From: Arion vulgaris
Taxonomy: Eukaryota > Mollusca > Gastropoda > Stylommatophora > Arionidae
DNA: 64,000 nucleotides
Direction: 5' to 3'
Assembly (NCBI GenBank): GCA_020796225.1
Contig: CM036758.1
Span: 71,891,366 to 71,955,365, forward strand
The notes under the pieces are model-generated. The model was given only the letters and a program-made list of their open reading frames with translations. It was not told the DNA's origin and did not search any database. The translations under genes and the position numbers were made by a program. Below, piece by piece: positions 40,650 to 51,719 of this stretch (within the stretch, counting starts at the first letter, position 1; each line of letters opens with the position of its first letter).

Positions 40650-41075
40650 TCCAAGATTGTAAATGGCTACATAATAAATGTCGTCCAAGGATGATACGGT
40701 CAATTCTAAGACTGTCAATGGCTACATAGAGCTGGTCAAGAAATGGTAAGATCTAGCCAAAAGGTAGTCAATGGCTACATATAGCACCTCAAGAAATGGT
40801 AAGTTCTAAAAGGTAGGCAATGGCTACATAGAGCTCGTCAAGAAATAGTAAGGTCTAGCCAAAGGTAGTCAATGGCTGCATAGAGCTGGTCAAGAAATGG
40901 TAAGTTCTAGACAAAGGTAGCCAATGGCTACATAGAGCACCTCAAGAAATGGTAAGTTCTAGACAAAGGTAGCCAATGGCTACATAGATCTCGCTAAGAA
41001 ATGGTAAGTTCTAGACAAAGGTAGCCAATGGCTACATAGATCTCGCTAAGAAATGGTAAGTTCTATTTCAGAAAG
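40650..41075 (+). repeat. 52-bp minisatellite of donor-like units
   Basis: About eight units (40-60 bp, mostly 52): 'gtagccaatggctacataga', then a variable middle, then 'aagaaatggtaagttctaga'. Six or seven units keep atggtaag(t/a), a 5' splice-site consensus on the plus strand. The left units are most diverged and the last two are identical. Confidence 0.85.
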
Positions 41076-41239
41076 AAATTCTAAATGACTATTAAGGTGA
41101 CAACATTCTCCTCAGAACAAGCTACTACTGGATACTGATACACACTAACGGTTTACGTGGCTCGTTGGTAATCACACTCCTCATTCTGCTCCTACATTGG
41201 ATCCAGTCCTGATCGTGGAATATGTTATTCCGAAATTCA

Positions 41240-41430
41240 AAAGAACTTAGTTTAGTTTTAGTTTAGTCGTTAGATCATCATCACTGCACATCGAACCAAT
41301 TATCCATAAGTGCTTCGATCTCCTTCTCAGTATGTCTCTCAGCAAGTGGCGACTAACAACACCGGTTCTTTGTTGGTTTACTATTTTTCTTTGTCTACCA
41401 GTCTAGTGCTCTTTTCTAGCGACACCACAT
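41240..41430 (-). mobile_element. Dispersed repeat T7 with (CTAAA)n-type tail
   Basis: Shares 'agatcatcatcactgcacat', 'tcagtatgtctctcagcaag' and 'accggttctttgttggttta' with 56620-56800. The tttag-type run on the left suggests a SINE 3' tail in reverse orientation. No clear A or B box. Confidence 0.55.
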
Positions 41431-41499
41431 TTGACTTGGTATTCTTCCAGTCTAGTTAGAGTTGTAGATAAACCCCTATTACTTGAATCATTTACACAT

Positions 41500-41692
41500 T
41501 CTCTCTGCCTGCCTGCCCAGCGTGTTCAATTTCTGTGAGTGTGTGGGTTCAATTTCGCGGGCTGGCAGAAAAAGCCACAGGTTCCCCAGATTTACGGTGC
41601 TCGTGGCACCGAACCGAAGACTTACGATGTCCATGGCACCGAGCCGAAGAGTTGAAAGCTCAAGTGTTTCTGGATCGGGAAAAAAAACCAAA
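41500..41692 (+). mobile_element. SINE T4 (tRNA-derived) inserted in an RNase H pseudogene
   Basis: Head cagcgtgttc...gtgggttcaatttcgcg (B box gggttcaattt), body 'cgtggcaccgaaccgaagac', end ggatcgggaaaaaaaa (short A tail). It matches 45345-45545 and the reverse copy 48938-49155. Confidence 0.75.
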
Positions 41693-42140
41693 CCACAATC
41701 TCTCTTCCTTATGGAGTTCAGAATATCAGCCTTGTCCATTTCCCGCCCACTTTCAATTGCATCCATATCTGCAAGCCTATTGCCACGTTCATTTCACCTT
41801 ACACCTGCATGACATGGCAAAAAACAGATTTTGGTAGGTCTAGACATTTTCAGCGACTCAAACCATTGTCTCGGAGTCCAGCCTGTCTCAGTCCTCCTAA
41901 GCATACTCATTGAGTCACTGGGAAAACATGCATGAATAAAAAATATGTGATTCCAGGCAGGAATCTCTCGCTTTAGCTACTGCCGTGATTTCCATAGTGA
42001 GACTGCTCGTAGTCAAGGCAAAACCACGATTTTCTTCCTTCACAACATCCTCTCTGATTTGAGCAGAAGGCCCACGAGCTCCGCACGGGTCGAATTTCAA
42101 ATGAAATGGGAGAGAACAAACCAGAACAGACAAGAAGGAG
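41693..42140 (-). pseudogene. RNase H fragment of a non-LTR element (family H)
   Basis: The minus strand in mixed frames gives SSLTMEITAVAKARDSCLES, then CHAGVRGNERGNRLADMDA-like and REMDKADILNSIRKRDCGL. The first block resembles the helix of RNase H that carries the ME.xA motif, the second the terminal GNERxxxLA motif. Stops and a frameshift are present, and a T4 SINE truncates it at the 3' side. Confidence 0.7.
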
Positions 42141-42179
42141 AATAGTCATGTCCCTAAAGAGGTACAATGCATCTCCTGA

Positions 42180-45163
42180 CCTCACAATTCCACAATCTTC
42201 ATCCATCTCGACTACCCATTCACACAACCATCCAACACTCACATATACGCAAACACTAAAATTATGTGACTTCTCCACAATCTTCATCCATCTCGACTAC
42301 CCATTCACACAACCATCCAACACTCACATATACGCAAACACTAAAATTATGTGACTTCTCCACAATCTTCATCCATCTCGACTACCTATTCACACAACCA
42401 TCCAACACTCACACATACGCAAACACTAAAATTATGTGACTTCTCCACAATCTTCATCCATCTCGACTACCCATTCACACAACCATCCAACACTCACATA
42501 TACGCAAACACTAAAATTATGTGACTTCTCCACAATCTTCATCCATCTCGACTACCCATTCACACAACCATCCAACACTCACATATACGCAAACACTAAA
42601 ATTATGTGACTTCTCCACAATCTTCATCCATCTCGACTACCCATTCACACAACCATCCAACACTCACATATACGCAAACACTAAAATTATGTGACTTCTC
42701 CACAATCTTCATCCATCTCGACTACCCATTCACACAACCATCCAACACTCACATATACGCAAACACTAAAATTATGTGACTTCTCCACAATCTTCATCCA
42801 TCTCGACTACCCATTCACACAACCATCCAACACTCACATATACGCAAACACTAAAATTATGTGACTTCTCCACAATCTTCATCCATCTCGACTACCCATT
42901 CACACAACCATCCAACACTCACATATACGCAAACACTAAAATTATGTGACTTCTCCACAATCTTCATCCATCTCGACTACCCATTCACACAACCATCCAA
43001 CACTCACATATACGCAAACACTAAACTTATGTGACTTCTCCACAATCTTCATCCATCTCGACTACCCATTCACACAACCATCCAACACTCACATATACGC
43101 AAACAATAAAATTATGTGACTTCTCCACAATCTTCATCCATCTCGACTACCCATTCACACAACCATCCAACACTCACATATACGCAAACACTAAAATTAT
43201 GTGACTTCTCCACAATCTTCATCCATCTCGACTACCCATTCACACAACCATCCAACACTCACATATACGCAAACACTAAAATTATGTGACTTCTCCACAA
43301 TCTTCATCCATCTCGACTACCCATTCACACAATCATCCAACACTCACATATACGCAAACACTAAAATTATGTGACTTCTCCACAATCTTCATCCATCTCG
43401 ACTACCCATTCACACAACCATCCAACACTCACATATACGCAAACACTAAAATTATGTGACTTCTCCACAATCTTCATCCATCTCGACTACCCATTCACAC
43501 AACCATCCAACACTCACATATACGCAAACAATAAAATTATGTGACTTCTCCACAATCTTCATCCATCTCGACTACCCATTCACACAACCATCCAACACTC
43601 ACATATACGCAAACACTAAAATTATGTGACTTCTCCACAATCTTCATCCATCTCGACTACCCATTCACACAACCATCCAACACTCACATATACGCAAACA
43701 CTAAAATTATGTGACTTCTCCACAATCTTCATCCATCTCGACTACCCATTCACACAATCATCCAACACTCACATATACGCAAACACTAAAATTATGTGAC
43801 TTCTCCACAATCTTCATCCATCTCGACTACCCATTCACACAACCATCCAACACTCACATATACGCAAACACTAAAATTATGTGACTTCTCCACAATCTTC
43901 ATCCATCTCGACTACCCATTCACACAACCATCCAACACTCACATATACGCAAACACTAAAATTATGTGACTTCTCCACAATCTTCATCCATCTCGACTAC
44001 CCATTCACACAACCATCCAACACTCACATATACGCAAACACTAAAATTATGTGACTTCTCCACAATCTTCATCCATCTCAACTACCCATTCACACAACCA
44101 TCCAACACTCACACATACGCAAACACTAAAATTATGTGACTTCTCCACAATCTTCATCCATCTCAACTACCCATTCACACAACCATCCAACACTCACACA
44201 TACGCAAACACTAAAATTATGTGACTTCTCCACAATCTTCATCCATCTCGACTACCCATTCACACAACCATCCAACACTCACATATACGCAAACACTAAA
44301 ATTATGTGACTTCTCCACAATCTTCATCCATCTCGACTACCCATTCACACAACCATCCAACACTCACACATACGCAAACACTAAAATTATGTGACTTCTC
44401 CACAATCTTCATCCATCTCGACTACTTATTCACACAACCATCCAACACTCACACATACGCAAACACTAAAATTATGTGACTTCTCCACAATCTTCATCCA
44501 TCTCGACTACCCATTCACACAACCATCCAACACTCAAATATACGCAAACACTAAAATTATGTGACTTCTCCACAATCTTCATCCATCTCGACTACCCATT
44601 CACACAACCATCCAACACTCACATATACGCAAACACTAAAATTATGTGACTTCTCCACAATCTTCATCCATCTCGACTACTTATTCACACAACCATCCAA
44701 CACTCACATATACGCAAACACTAAAATTATGTGACTTCTCCACAATCTTCATCCATCTCGACTACCCATTCACACAACCATCCAACACTCACATATACGC
44801 AAACACTAAAATTATGTGACTTCTCCACAATCTTCATCCATCTCGACTACTTATTCACACAACCATCCAACACTCACATATACGCAAACACTAAAATTAT
44901 GTGACTTCTCCACAATCTTCATCCATCTCGACTACCCATTCACACAACCATCCAACACTCACATATACGCAAACACTAAAATTATGTGACTTCTCCACAA
45001 TCTTCATCCATCTCGACTACTTATTCACACAACCATCCAACACTCACATATACGCAAACACTAAAATTATGTGACTTCTCCACAATCTTCATCCATCTCG
45101 ACTACCCATTCACACAACCATCCAACACTCACATATACGCAAACACTAAAATTATGTGACTTC
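42180..45163. repeat. 85-bp minisatellite, about 35 copies
   Basis: Unit 'cacaatcttcatccatctcg' + 'actacccattcacacaacca' + 'tccaacactcacatatacgc' + 'aaacactaaaattatgtgac' + ttctc. Most copies are identical. The few variants (acacatacg, ttattcac, aatcatcc) sit mainly in the last third, in a regularly alternating pattern (44415-45030). There is no long frame, because 85 is not a multiple of three. Confidence 0.97.
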
Positions 45164-45194
45164 TCTCAATGCTCTTCTTTTACTCCTCTTCTCC

Positions 45195-45330
45195 AATCCT
45201 GTTTTGCCACACAGCGTCACGATAAGAAGAGATTTATAGAACGGGCTTTTGTGGGCGCTTCATAAACAGTGTTTTTTGTCGCCACTGTTATCTCTGGTTC
45301 ATCTTTTGCGTGATAAAAAGTGGTTTTAAA
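45195..45330 (-). pseudogene. Family A RT 3' scrap
   Basis: On the minus strand 'atgaagcgcccacaaaagcc' and 'tctataaatctcttcttatc' give the EAPTKARSINLFL-like end. Confidence 0.6.
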
Positions 45331-45339
45331 AAAGTCATG

Positions 45340-45545
45340 GCCCGCCTGCCCAGCGTGTTCGTAGCGCGTTGGACTACGGGAGACAAGCTCCCTGTGGGCG
45401 CGGGTTCAATTCCGCGGACTGGCAGAAAAGCTACAGGTTCACCAGATTTACGGTGTTCGTGACACCGAACCGAAGTTAACGATGTCCATGGCACTTAGCC
45501 GAAGAGCTGAAAGCTCAAGTGCTTCTGGATCGGTAAAAAAATCTT
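45340..45545 (+). mobile_element. SINE T4 (tRNA-derived), full head
   Basis: 'gttcgtagcgcgttggacta' (A-box region), 'gcgcgggttcaattccgcgg' (B box), body 'gtgttcgtgacaccgaaccg', 'cttctggatcggtaaaaaaa' A tail. This head looks closest to a real tRNA of any in the window, but the acceptor ends do not pair. The next stretch, 45550-45770, holds nothing recognisable. Confidence 0.8.
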
Positions 45546-45771
45546 GCATTTAAGAAACACACGAAGGAGATGTGGCGGTAAGCGGTGGAATGACTAAGTC
45601 CCTGACTTGGCCATACTAAATCACATGTCTAGGTCTCGCGTATCGACTGAGTAGTCAGGATGAAGTATAAATGATTGTGGTCTCATTCTGCATTCTCGTT
45701 AGTCACACAGCTCTTGTTGGAGGTCTTTGCCGAACAAGATAACAGGGTGACTGATTGTTAGACAAATAATG

Positions 45772-46095
45772 ATGATTCTCTCTGATTCTTCCTACCTTTT
45801 CGCTGTTTTTCTCTCTCTTTCTTTTCTCCACCTCTTTCTCTCTTTTTCACTTTCTCACTCTTTCTCTCAACTCTTTCTCTCTCCCCCCCCCTCTTTCTCT
45901 CTCTCTTTCTCTCTTTCTCTCTCTCTTTTCCTCTCACTCTCTCTCCTTTCCTCTCAATCTCTTTCTCACACTCACTCTCTCTCACTCTTTCTCTCCCTCT
46001 CTTTCTCACTCTTTTTTCTCTCTCGTTTTTTCTCATTCTCTCTCTCACTCTTTCTCTCTCTCTCTTTCGCTCTCTCACTCTTTCTTCCTCTGTCC
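45772..46095. repeat. (CT)n-rich pyrimidine tract
   Basis: About 320 bp of ctctttctctct-type sequence. Ser/Phe/Leu frames (plus) and Arg/Glu frames (minus) are artefacts. Confidence 0.92.
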
Positions 46096-46231
46096 CAATG
46101 TTTGTTCTGTCCAGTCTCATATTTTTCTCGTCCCTATCTCTTCTTTATCTTTGTGTATATACTTTTCTCTTTCTGTTTCTCTTTTAGTTTCTCTGTTCTC
46201 TTTCTTTAAGTTTATCTTTCACTCTTCCTCC

Positions 46232-46325
46232 TCGTGCTTCCCTAACAGATCTTCTCCTCACTGTGTCGACAAGATTCGTGTCTCCCTAACAGATCTTCGC
46301 CTCACTGTGTCGACAAGATTCATCT
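46232..46325. repeat. ~50-bp tandem duplication
   Basis: Two copies of tccctaacagatcttc-ctcactgtgtcgacaagatt. Confidence 0.85.
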
Positions 46326-47160
46326 GGAAAATGCTTTGAAAACTGGTGAGGCCAGTCTAAGTAAACTTGCTGATATAACACGAGCAAGGAGAAAACAGAA
46401 ATTAAAGCATTTCTTTTGTATGGGTCAGAAACATTGAGTAAAAGGGAGGTAAAGGAACCCTTTCATACCTTGTGGTATATAAGTCAATACAGTGTTAGGC
46501 CTGTATTTTCATTGACCGTCGGCACACGATGGGTGATGTGGTCAGCATCACGCCGGCCGCCTTTACTTTCCCAGAGAATGTCTGGTACCCAGTTGAGGCT
46601 GGGTCGACCTGAGAGCCGTCGTGGTCGGGAAAATTCCACACGCATTGCGGAGCTGAACCCAGACCACCAGCCTTGAGAAGCGAGTTCACTAACAACTACG
46701 CTACCACGGCTCTCAGAAACATGGAGTACAACTAAAATAATAACGCATAAATTGCAAACATTCATCAACTGGTGTCTGGGTAGAATAGAGAGACTAGATA
46801 TCGCAAGAGAGAGAGAGAGAGAGAGCGTAGAGAGACTGAGCTGGTATGATAGGGTCACAAATGAGGAACTTATGGAGAGAACAAGACAGATTCCAGTAAA
46901 CCAAGAGGTTAAAAAAAAACGCTAACGCTGAATAGGACACACTATGATAAAACAAGAGAGGAATATATCCAGAAAGGTCCTTTTCAGGAACCCACAGGGA
47001 CAGTGAAAGAGAGGAAGGCCTTGAAATACATGGAAACGAGATTTGAAAGCAGAGATCAACAATATCAAGAAGAGCTGGAGGGAGCTGTATGAGATGGCTA
47101 GAGATAGGAAAACGTGGCTTGCGTTAGTTGATGGCCTATACCTTAATCCGGGTTAAAAAA
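46326..47160 (+). pseudogene. Non-LTR RT C-terminal fragment (family C), split by SINE T3
   Basis: Encodes LADITRARRKQKLKHFFCMG, then after the SINE the SETW equivalent and HKLQTFINWCLGRIERLDIA, RLSWYDRVTNEELMERTR, IGHTMIKQERNISRKVLF, RKRDLKAEINNIKKSWREL-like and YEMARDRKTWLALVDGLYLN-PG, followed by a GA tail. A GA microsatellite also expanded inside it (46806-46825). Removing the T3 insertion joins the two halves. Confidence 0.82.
46441..46712 (-). mobile_element. SINE T3, full length, 16-bp TSD
   Basis: Flanked by tcagaaacattgagta (46425-46440) and tcagaaacatggagta (46713-46728), a 16-bp duplication with one change. Minus-strand head: gtggtagcgtagttgttag (A box), tgggttcagctccgc (B box). 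At 272 bp it defines the full T3. Confidence 0.92.
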
Positions 47161-47210
47161 GGGAGAGAGAGAAAGAGAGATAGATAGAGATAGAGAGAGA
47201 GAGAGAGATT
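47160..47210. repeat. (GA)n microsatellite
   Basis: Imperfect GA/GATA run serving as the tail of the family C fragment. Confidence 0.85.
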
Positions 47211-47349
47211 ATTTATACTTCCATTGTCTCTCGGGACTAACAAAACGCCATCAACTTCACATTTAAACTAAATGAAATATTATTTAGTTCTCAATAAAGA
47301 AATGACATTTTCTAACATTTTATCTCAAAGTCAGAATATGTTTCTTGAA

Positions 47350-47680
47350 TACACATCATCATCAAGATGCGTGTCCTTTATATGACGTTGCTCTCTTTGC
47401 AGCGCATCTGAAAATCACTGTCTCTAGTCAATTCACCCACTTCGTCAATGGTCATATTCATGGTTTCTTTAATATCTTTCAGCCATCTTTTTCTTGGTCT
47501 GCCTCTGTGTGCAATGTTTGGTATGTAGGCGAAATATAATGACCTGGTCTTTTCTGTTGAGGTCTTTGAGGAAGTCTTTTCCATAATCATATCCAGTGTC
47601 TATCTTCTAATCTACTGCAGATTGTCTCTTTATGATGGTTTCGACCTATCTAAAAGACAGTAGTGGGTAGATTTGCTCTT
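47350..47680 (-). pseudogene. Chimera of RT family D end and family G segment
   Basis: Minus strand from the right: family G sequence (MIMEKTSSKTSTEKTRSLYF, then AYIPNIAH), switching near 47515 to the family D tail (RGRPRKRWLKDIKETMNMTI, DEVGELTRD, FQMRCKESNVI) and its gatgatg tail. Two unrelated 3' regions share one continuous reading frame. Confidence 0.75.
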
Positions 47681-47811
47681 AGACGCAGCCTTCCTTAGTC
47701 AAAACATTGGTAATTGCATTTTCTCTTCTATGCCACAGTGTGTTTCAACTATCGTCACGTTGAAAATAGGAAAATGAGAGGAAAATCTCCCATGGCCATG
47801 TCACAAACTTC

Positions 47812-47908
47812 GGGGTATGACCTGCCTATAGCGTATCCCTTCTTGATCCTAGTGTGCAGGGTATGACCTGCTTATAGCGTATCCCTTCTTGATCCTAGTG
47901 TGCAGGGT
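47812..47908. repeat. ~48-bp tandem duplication
   Basis: Two near-identical copies of gggtatgacctgc(c/t)tatag followed by cgtatcccttcttgatccta and gtgtgca. Confidence 0.9.
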
Positions 47909-47924
47909 GTAGGAGGGCCTTCTT

Positions 47925-48175
47925 CTTCGAACCCTTCATATTGACCACTTGTTAACACTCTGTGTGATTTGTATGTGATCTGAGCATAAGAACGATTGTA
48001 CGTTGTGACAGTTAGGCGCCTACAAGTAGGTCAACACATCCGATTTCTGCTGTGTTTTTATTTACTAGGATAGTTTTCATAGGTTCTACATCAATCGCCT
48101 CTTACGACAGGATTTGTTGGTCACAGTCGTACTGTTCTTTGCTTCCCTTGTGGACCCCGCCACCACACGGGTGGT
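47925..48175 (-). mobile_element. SINE S1
   Basis: Reverse S1 with tail cttcttcttcg, body, core atcgcctcttacgacagg and head 'accccgccaccacacggg'. Confidence 0.82.
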
Positions 48176-48194
48176 AGTAGGCTAAATTTCTTTC

Positions 48195-48298
48195 TCTCGC
48201 GTGGAACGTCGAGTGTGTGACTGAACTCACAACCCTCTTATGTCCGAATCGATAAGCGAAAGCTCTATGCATTAAGCTAATCCATCGGTCAATCAAGT
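48195..48298 (-). mobile_element. tRNA-like SINE head T8
   Basis: Shares 'acaaccctcttatgtc' and the surrounding 'cgtcgagtgtg' with 54430-54510. On the minus strand it has an A-box-like 'tagcttaatgcatagagctt' but a weak B box. Confidence 0.4.
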
Positions 48299-48304
48299 AC
48301 CGTT

Positions 48305-48365
48305 CCTGTCGGCATAGGTCATCATTTCTCTCCATAACTCTCTCGCCCCCTGGTGCAGTTAATCC
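48305..48365 (-). pseudogene. Family E RT terminal scrap
   Basis: The minus strand encodes ARELWREMMTYADRNGT, matching the end of 58300-58400 (MWRDMIVYADRRGT). Confidence 0.5.
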
Positions 48366-48494
48366 GCTCTGATGTCAATCTTTTTTCGAACCACAACGTC
48401 AGACCATCCAACATCTTCACCCTCTGACTTTCACGATCTCTTCCTTCCCCTATTTTCCCCGATGTCACTAAACGTTCTCAACCTCCTCGTGGCA

Positions 48495-48790
48495 TTATAT
48501 AATAATAATAATAATTCCTCTCGTACAGTTATACGTTACATAGGGCCTGCAAGTAATTTCTCCATACCGCTCTATCCTGGACAACTCGCTCAATCTCCTC
48601 CATGGAACTGAGACCGATATTTCCTGCCCTCTCAGCAAAGTTCGTTTCAGGGTATCTTTAGGTCGACCTCTCTTTCTTGAACCCTTTGCATCCCACTTCA
48701 TTGCCTGCTTTGATATTCGTTGATCATTTCTCCTCAAGGTGTGCCCAACATATCTCCATCTTCTCTTTCTTATAACAGTTATCAACTTGG
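48495..48790 (-). pseudogene. Family B RT C-terminal fragment, intact frame
   Basis: One minus-strand frame of 96 codons: MITVIRKRRWRYVGHTLRRN, DQRISKQAMKWDAKGSRKRG, RPKDTLKRTLLRGQEISVSV, PWRRLSELSRIERYGEITCR, then the (ATT)n tail. The terminal segment has no stop, unlike 3325-3895. Confidence 0.82.
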
Positions 48791-48937
48791 CATTTTATGA
48801 CCGACGGTAAATAAATTGAAAGTAAACTACTATTTAGGGTAATTTTGAATAAAACATGTACCATACACAAAATTAGAGCCACAAACCTTTCAATGCTCAA
48901 AGAATTTTAATTGCTTGATTACTATTCTTTTGATGTT

Positions 48938-49155
48938 TTTTTGTGTGTTCAGGTCTCAGCTCTCAGCTTGAGCTTTCAGCTCTTCGGCTCGGTGTCATGG
49001 ACATCGTAACCCTTCGATTCGGTACCACGAACACCGTGAATCTGGGGAATCTGCGGCTTTTCTACCAGCCCGCGGAATTGAACCCGCACTCACAGAGGGC
49101 TAGTCACCCGCAGTCCAACGCGCTACGAACACGCTGGGCAGGCGGGGGCTAAGAT
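48938..49155 (-). mobile_element. SINE T4
   Basis: Reverse copy: minus-strand head 'cagcgtgttcgtagcgcgtt' and gcgggttcaattccgcggg (B box), body 'accgaatcgaagggttacga' and 'ctgagagctgagacctg'. Confidence 0.8.
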
Positions 49156-49204
49156 CTCTTTAAAACCTCATCGTTTGTTGTCTTTTCTGTTCAATGTTTT
49201 TCTG

Positions 49205-49306
49205 CTTCTTCTTCTTTGAACGCTCCATATCGACCACTTTTACACTACTCTTTGTGATCTATATGTGATCTGAGCCTAATTGCTAGAGAGAGAGAGAGAG
49301 AGAGAG
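49205..49306 (-). mobile_element. SINE S1 3' fragment plus (GA)n
   Basis: Tail cttcttcttctttgaacgct and 80 bp of body, truncated at 'atctgagcctaa', followed by a (GA)n run at 49286-49306. Confidence 0.7.
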
Positions 49307-49402
49307 TGTGTGTGCATTCGATCATCTCCAGGTTGAGAATGACTATCACTTGCGAACTACAAAATGAGATTGTATTCTACCGTCTTATTAACGTCTGATA
49401 AT

Positions 49403-49677
49403 TGAATTCGTGTAGGCGTTTATATTATGGTCCTTTCTACAAACGAAACATTAAAGAAGTAAGCCTTACTACGCTATTTAATCTGCTGGTTCACACAAGT
49501 TTTGTTCCATTCTATTCGCGCCCAGACTTCAAAGAATCTATTTCTATTGACAATTTTGATCAACCTCCTCGTTTTAAGCTATGCCGCATTGACAATGTTC
49601 ATTGCCCAGAAAGGTGGTCCATCTTTGAAGGACTTGGCAATGAATTTGTCGTTATGTTAAATAATTCACATGGCTAG
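49403..49677 (+). CDS. Unrecognised coding-like fragment
   Basis: About 90 open codons without an ATG start (preceded by stops), with ordinary composition: LYYGPFYKRNIKEVSLTTLF, HTSFVPFYSRPDFKESISID, DNVHCPERWSIFEGLGNEFV, ending VMLNNSHG and a stop. It could be a 3'-terminal exon or a piece of an unrecognised element. No family is assigned. Confidence 0.3.
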
Positions 49678-49769
49678 GTGCTTTTTTAGCAACAGGTAAG
49701 ATTACAGGTGTATATCAATGAATCAGTTATGCGCTACCTGTGAAAAGTTAGCAACAACACAAAGAAAAG

Positions 49770-50845
49770 ACAGTCATCAGCATAAGAAAGAAAGTAGGAA
49801 CAGAACCGTGCTTGAATTACATTGAGAAACAAAGTCACCAACATCAGCATAAGAAAGAAAGTAGGAACAGAACCGTGCTTGAATTACATTGAGAAACAAA
49901 GTCACCAACATCAACATAAGAAAGAAAGTTGGCACAGAATCTTGCTTGAATTACATTTGAGAAACAAAGTTACCAACATCAGCATAAGAAAGAAAGTTGG
50001 CATAGAACCTTGCTTGAATTACATTGAGAAACAAAGTCACTAACATAAGCGTAAGAAAGAAAGTTGGCACAGAATCTTGCTTGAATTACATTGAGAAACA
50101 AAGTCACCAACATCAGCGTAAGAAAGAAAGTTGGCACAGAATCTTGCTTGAATTACATTGAGAAACAAAGTCACCAACATCAGCATAAGAAAGAAAGTTG
50201 ACACAGAACCTTGCTTGAATTACATTGAGAAACAAAGTCACCAACATCAGCATAAGAAAGAAAGTTGGCACAGAACCTTGCTTGAATTACATTGAGAAAC
50301 AAAGTCACCAACATCAGCATAAGAAAGAAAGTTGGTACAGAACCTTGCTTGAATTACATTGAGAAACAAAGTCACCAACATCAGCATAAGAAAGAAAGTT
50401 GGCACAGAACCTTGCTTGGATTATATTGAGAAACAAAGTCACCAACATCAGCATAAGAAAGAAAGTTGGCACAGAACCTTGCTTGGATTATATTGAGAAA
50501 CAAAGTCACCAACATCAGCATAAGAAAGAAAGTAGGAACAGAACCTTGCTTGAATTACATTGAGAAACAAAGTCACCAACATCAGCATAAGAAAGAAAGT
50601 TGGTACAGAACCTTGCTTGGATTATATTGAGAAACAAAGTCACCAACATCAGCATAAGAAAGAAAGTAGGAACAGAACATTGCTTGAATTACATTGAGAA
50701 GCAAAGTCACCAACATCAGCATAAGAAAGAAAGTTGGCACAGAACCTTGCTTGAATTACATTGAGAAACAAAGTCACCAACATCAGCATAAGAAAGAAAG
50801 TTGACACAGAACCTTGCTTGAATTACATTGAGAAACAAAGAATGT
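49770..50845. repeat. 67-bp minisatellite, about 16 copies
   Basis: Unit gaaacaaagtcaccaacatc + agcataagaaagaaagttgg + cacagaaccttgcttgaatt + acattga. Variants (tagga, ttgga) recur in spaced groups. Confidence 0.95.
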
Positions 50846-50902
50846 AGTAGTTTGTCACTTAATAAGAATGCAACCAAACTCTATAGTATACAGAGTCTTC
50901 TA

Positions 50903-51159
50903 CAGGGGGTTCAAGATAAAAGCAGCCTGTGAATGGAGCTAATCTGGCATATATGTATGGAAATGAGAAGGTTCAGTTATGACGTAGATAGGTCAAGGTT
51001 GTGTGATGGTGTGTAATTGTTGTGCGGGAAGGGTTGATGAACAAATGTGACGTAGGACAAGCTAGTCAGAACCGGTTTAAATAGTAAATAGACGAGATGC
51101 AATGCGTACCTGGCAAATTTCTATTTATCACTGGGGCTGCTTTTAAGTTGAACACCCTG
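50903..51159. mobile_element. Mariner-like MITE copy 1
   Basis: A 257-bp element between TA dinucleotides. Ends cagggggttcaagataaaag and (minus) cagggtgttcaacttaaaag. Internally near-identical to 52330-52587. No transposase. Confidence 0.88.
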
Positions 51160-51164
51160 TACAA

Positions 51165-51235
51165 CAGAACATCAGGAAAGAAGGCGAGAGGAAGACCACG
51201 AAAAGATGGTTAGATGACATAGCAGAATCATGTCA
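51165..51235 (+). pseudogene. RT C-terminal scrap
   Basis: Encodes GKKARGRPRKRWLDDIAES, the GRPRKRWLDDI motif. Confidence 0.6.
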
Positions 51236-51610
51236 TCATCATCAAATAGCTTGTCCTGAGCAGAACTTTGCCACCCCAACAGTTCTCCAGAATTTATCTC
51301 TCTCATAGGTCAGATGTCCTGCCTCTCCAACCGACATGTTCAAACCATGAGTTACGTCCTGAATCCATGTTTTTGTGGTCTTCCTCTTCTTCTCTTTACC
51401 GGTATGTCTCTTTCCATGATGGTCTTCTCAGGCTTTCATGTCTTTTTATATGTCCAAAATATTTCAATTTTCTCTTTCTTATTTGTAGCATCAGCCAGTT
51501 TTCTTTGATTTTAAGTTCTTTCTTGATAGATCTATTTGTTCTCTTCTCTGTCCAAGATGTCAAAGAGCAAAAATAACAATCACCCAAGCCACCAAAACCA
51601 TGCAAGACAA
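51236..51610 (-). pseudogene. Non-LTR RT C-terminal fragment (family D)
   Basis: Minus strand: SWTEKRTNRSIKKELKIKEN, WLMLQIRKRKLKYFGHIKRH, ESLRRPSWKETYR, then a frameshift into the GRP-equivalent. It opposes the plus-strand scrap at 51165, so two RT ends meet tail to tail. Confidence 0.75.
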
Positions 51611-51719
51611 AAACGGAAGACCACCACAGTGGGAAACAACCCGGTAGCAGTGTGACAACCCTTAAATCTCTCGTCCTGACAGCACACTTCGCCTAGACTT
51701 GGGCTAGTATGTCCCCTTG

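Noticed and set aside
41483..41837. Overlapping plus and minus frames as a gene
   Set aside because: They span a T4 SINE joined to an RNase H pseudogene; the frame crosses the junction by chance.
45758..46209. Arg/Glu-rich minus frame and Ser/Phe/Leu-rich plus frame
   Set aside because: Both are translations of one CT tract.
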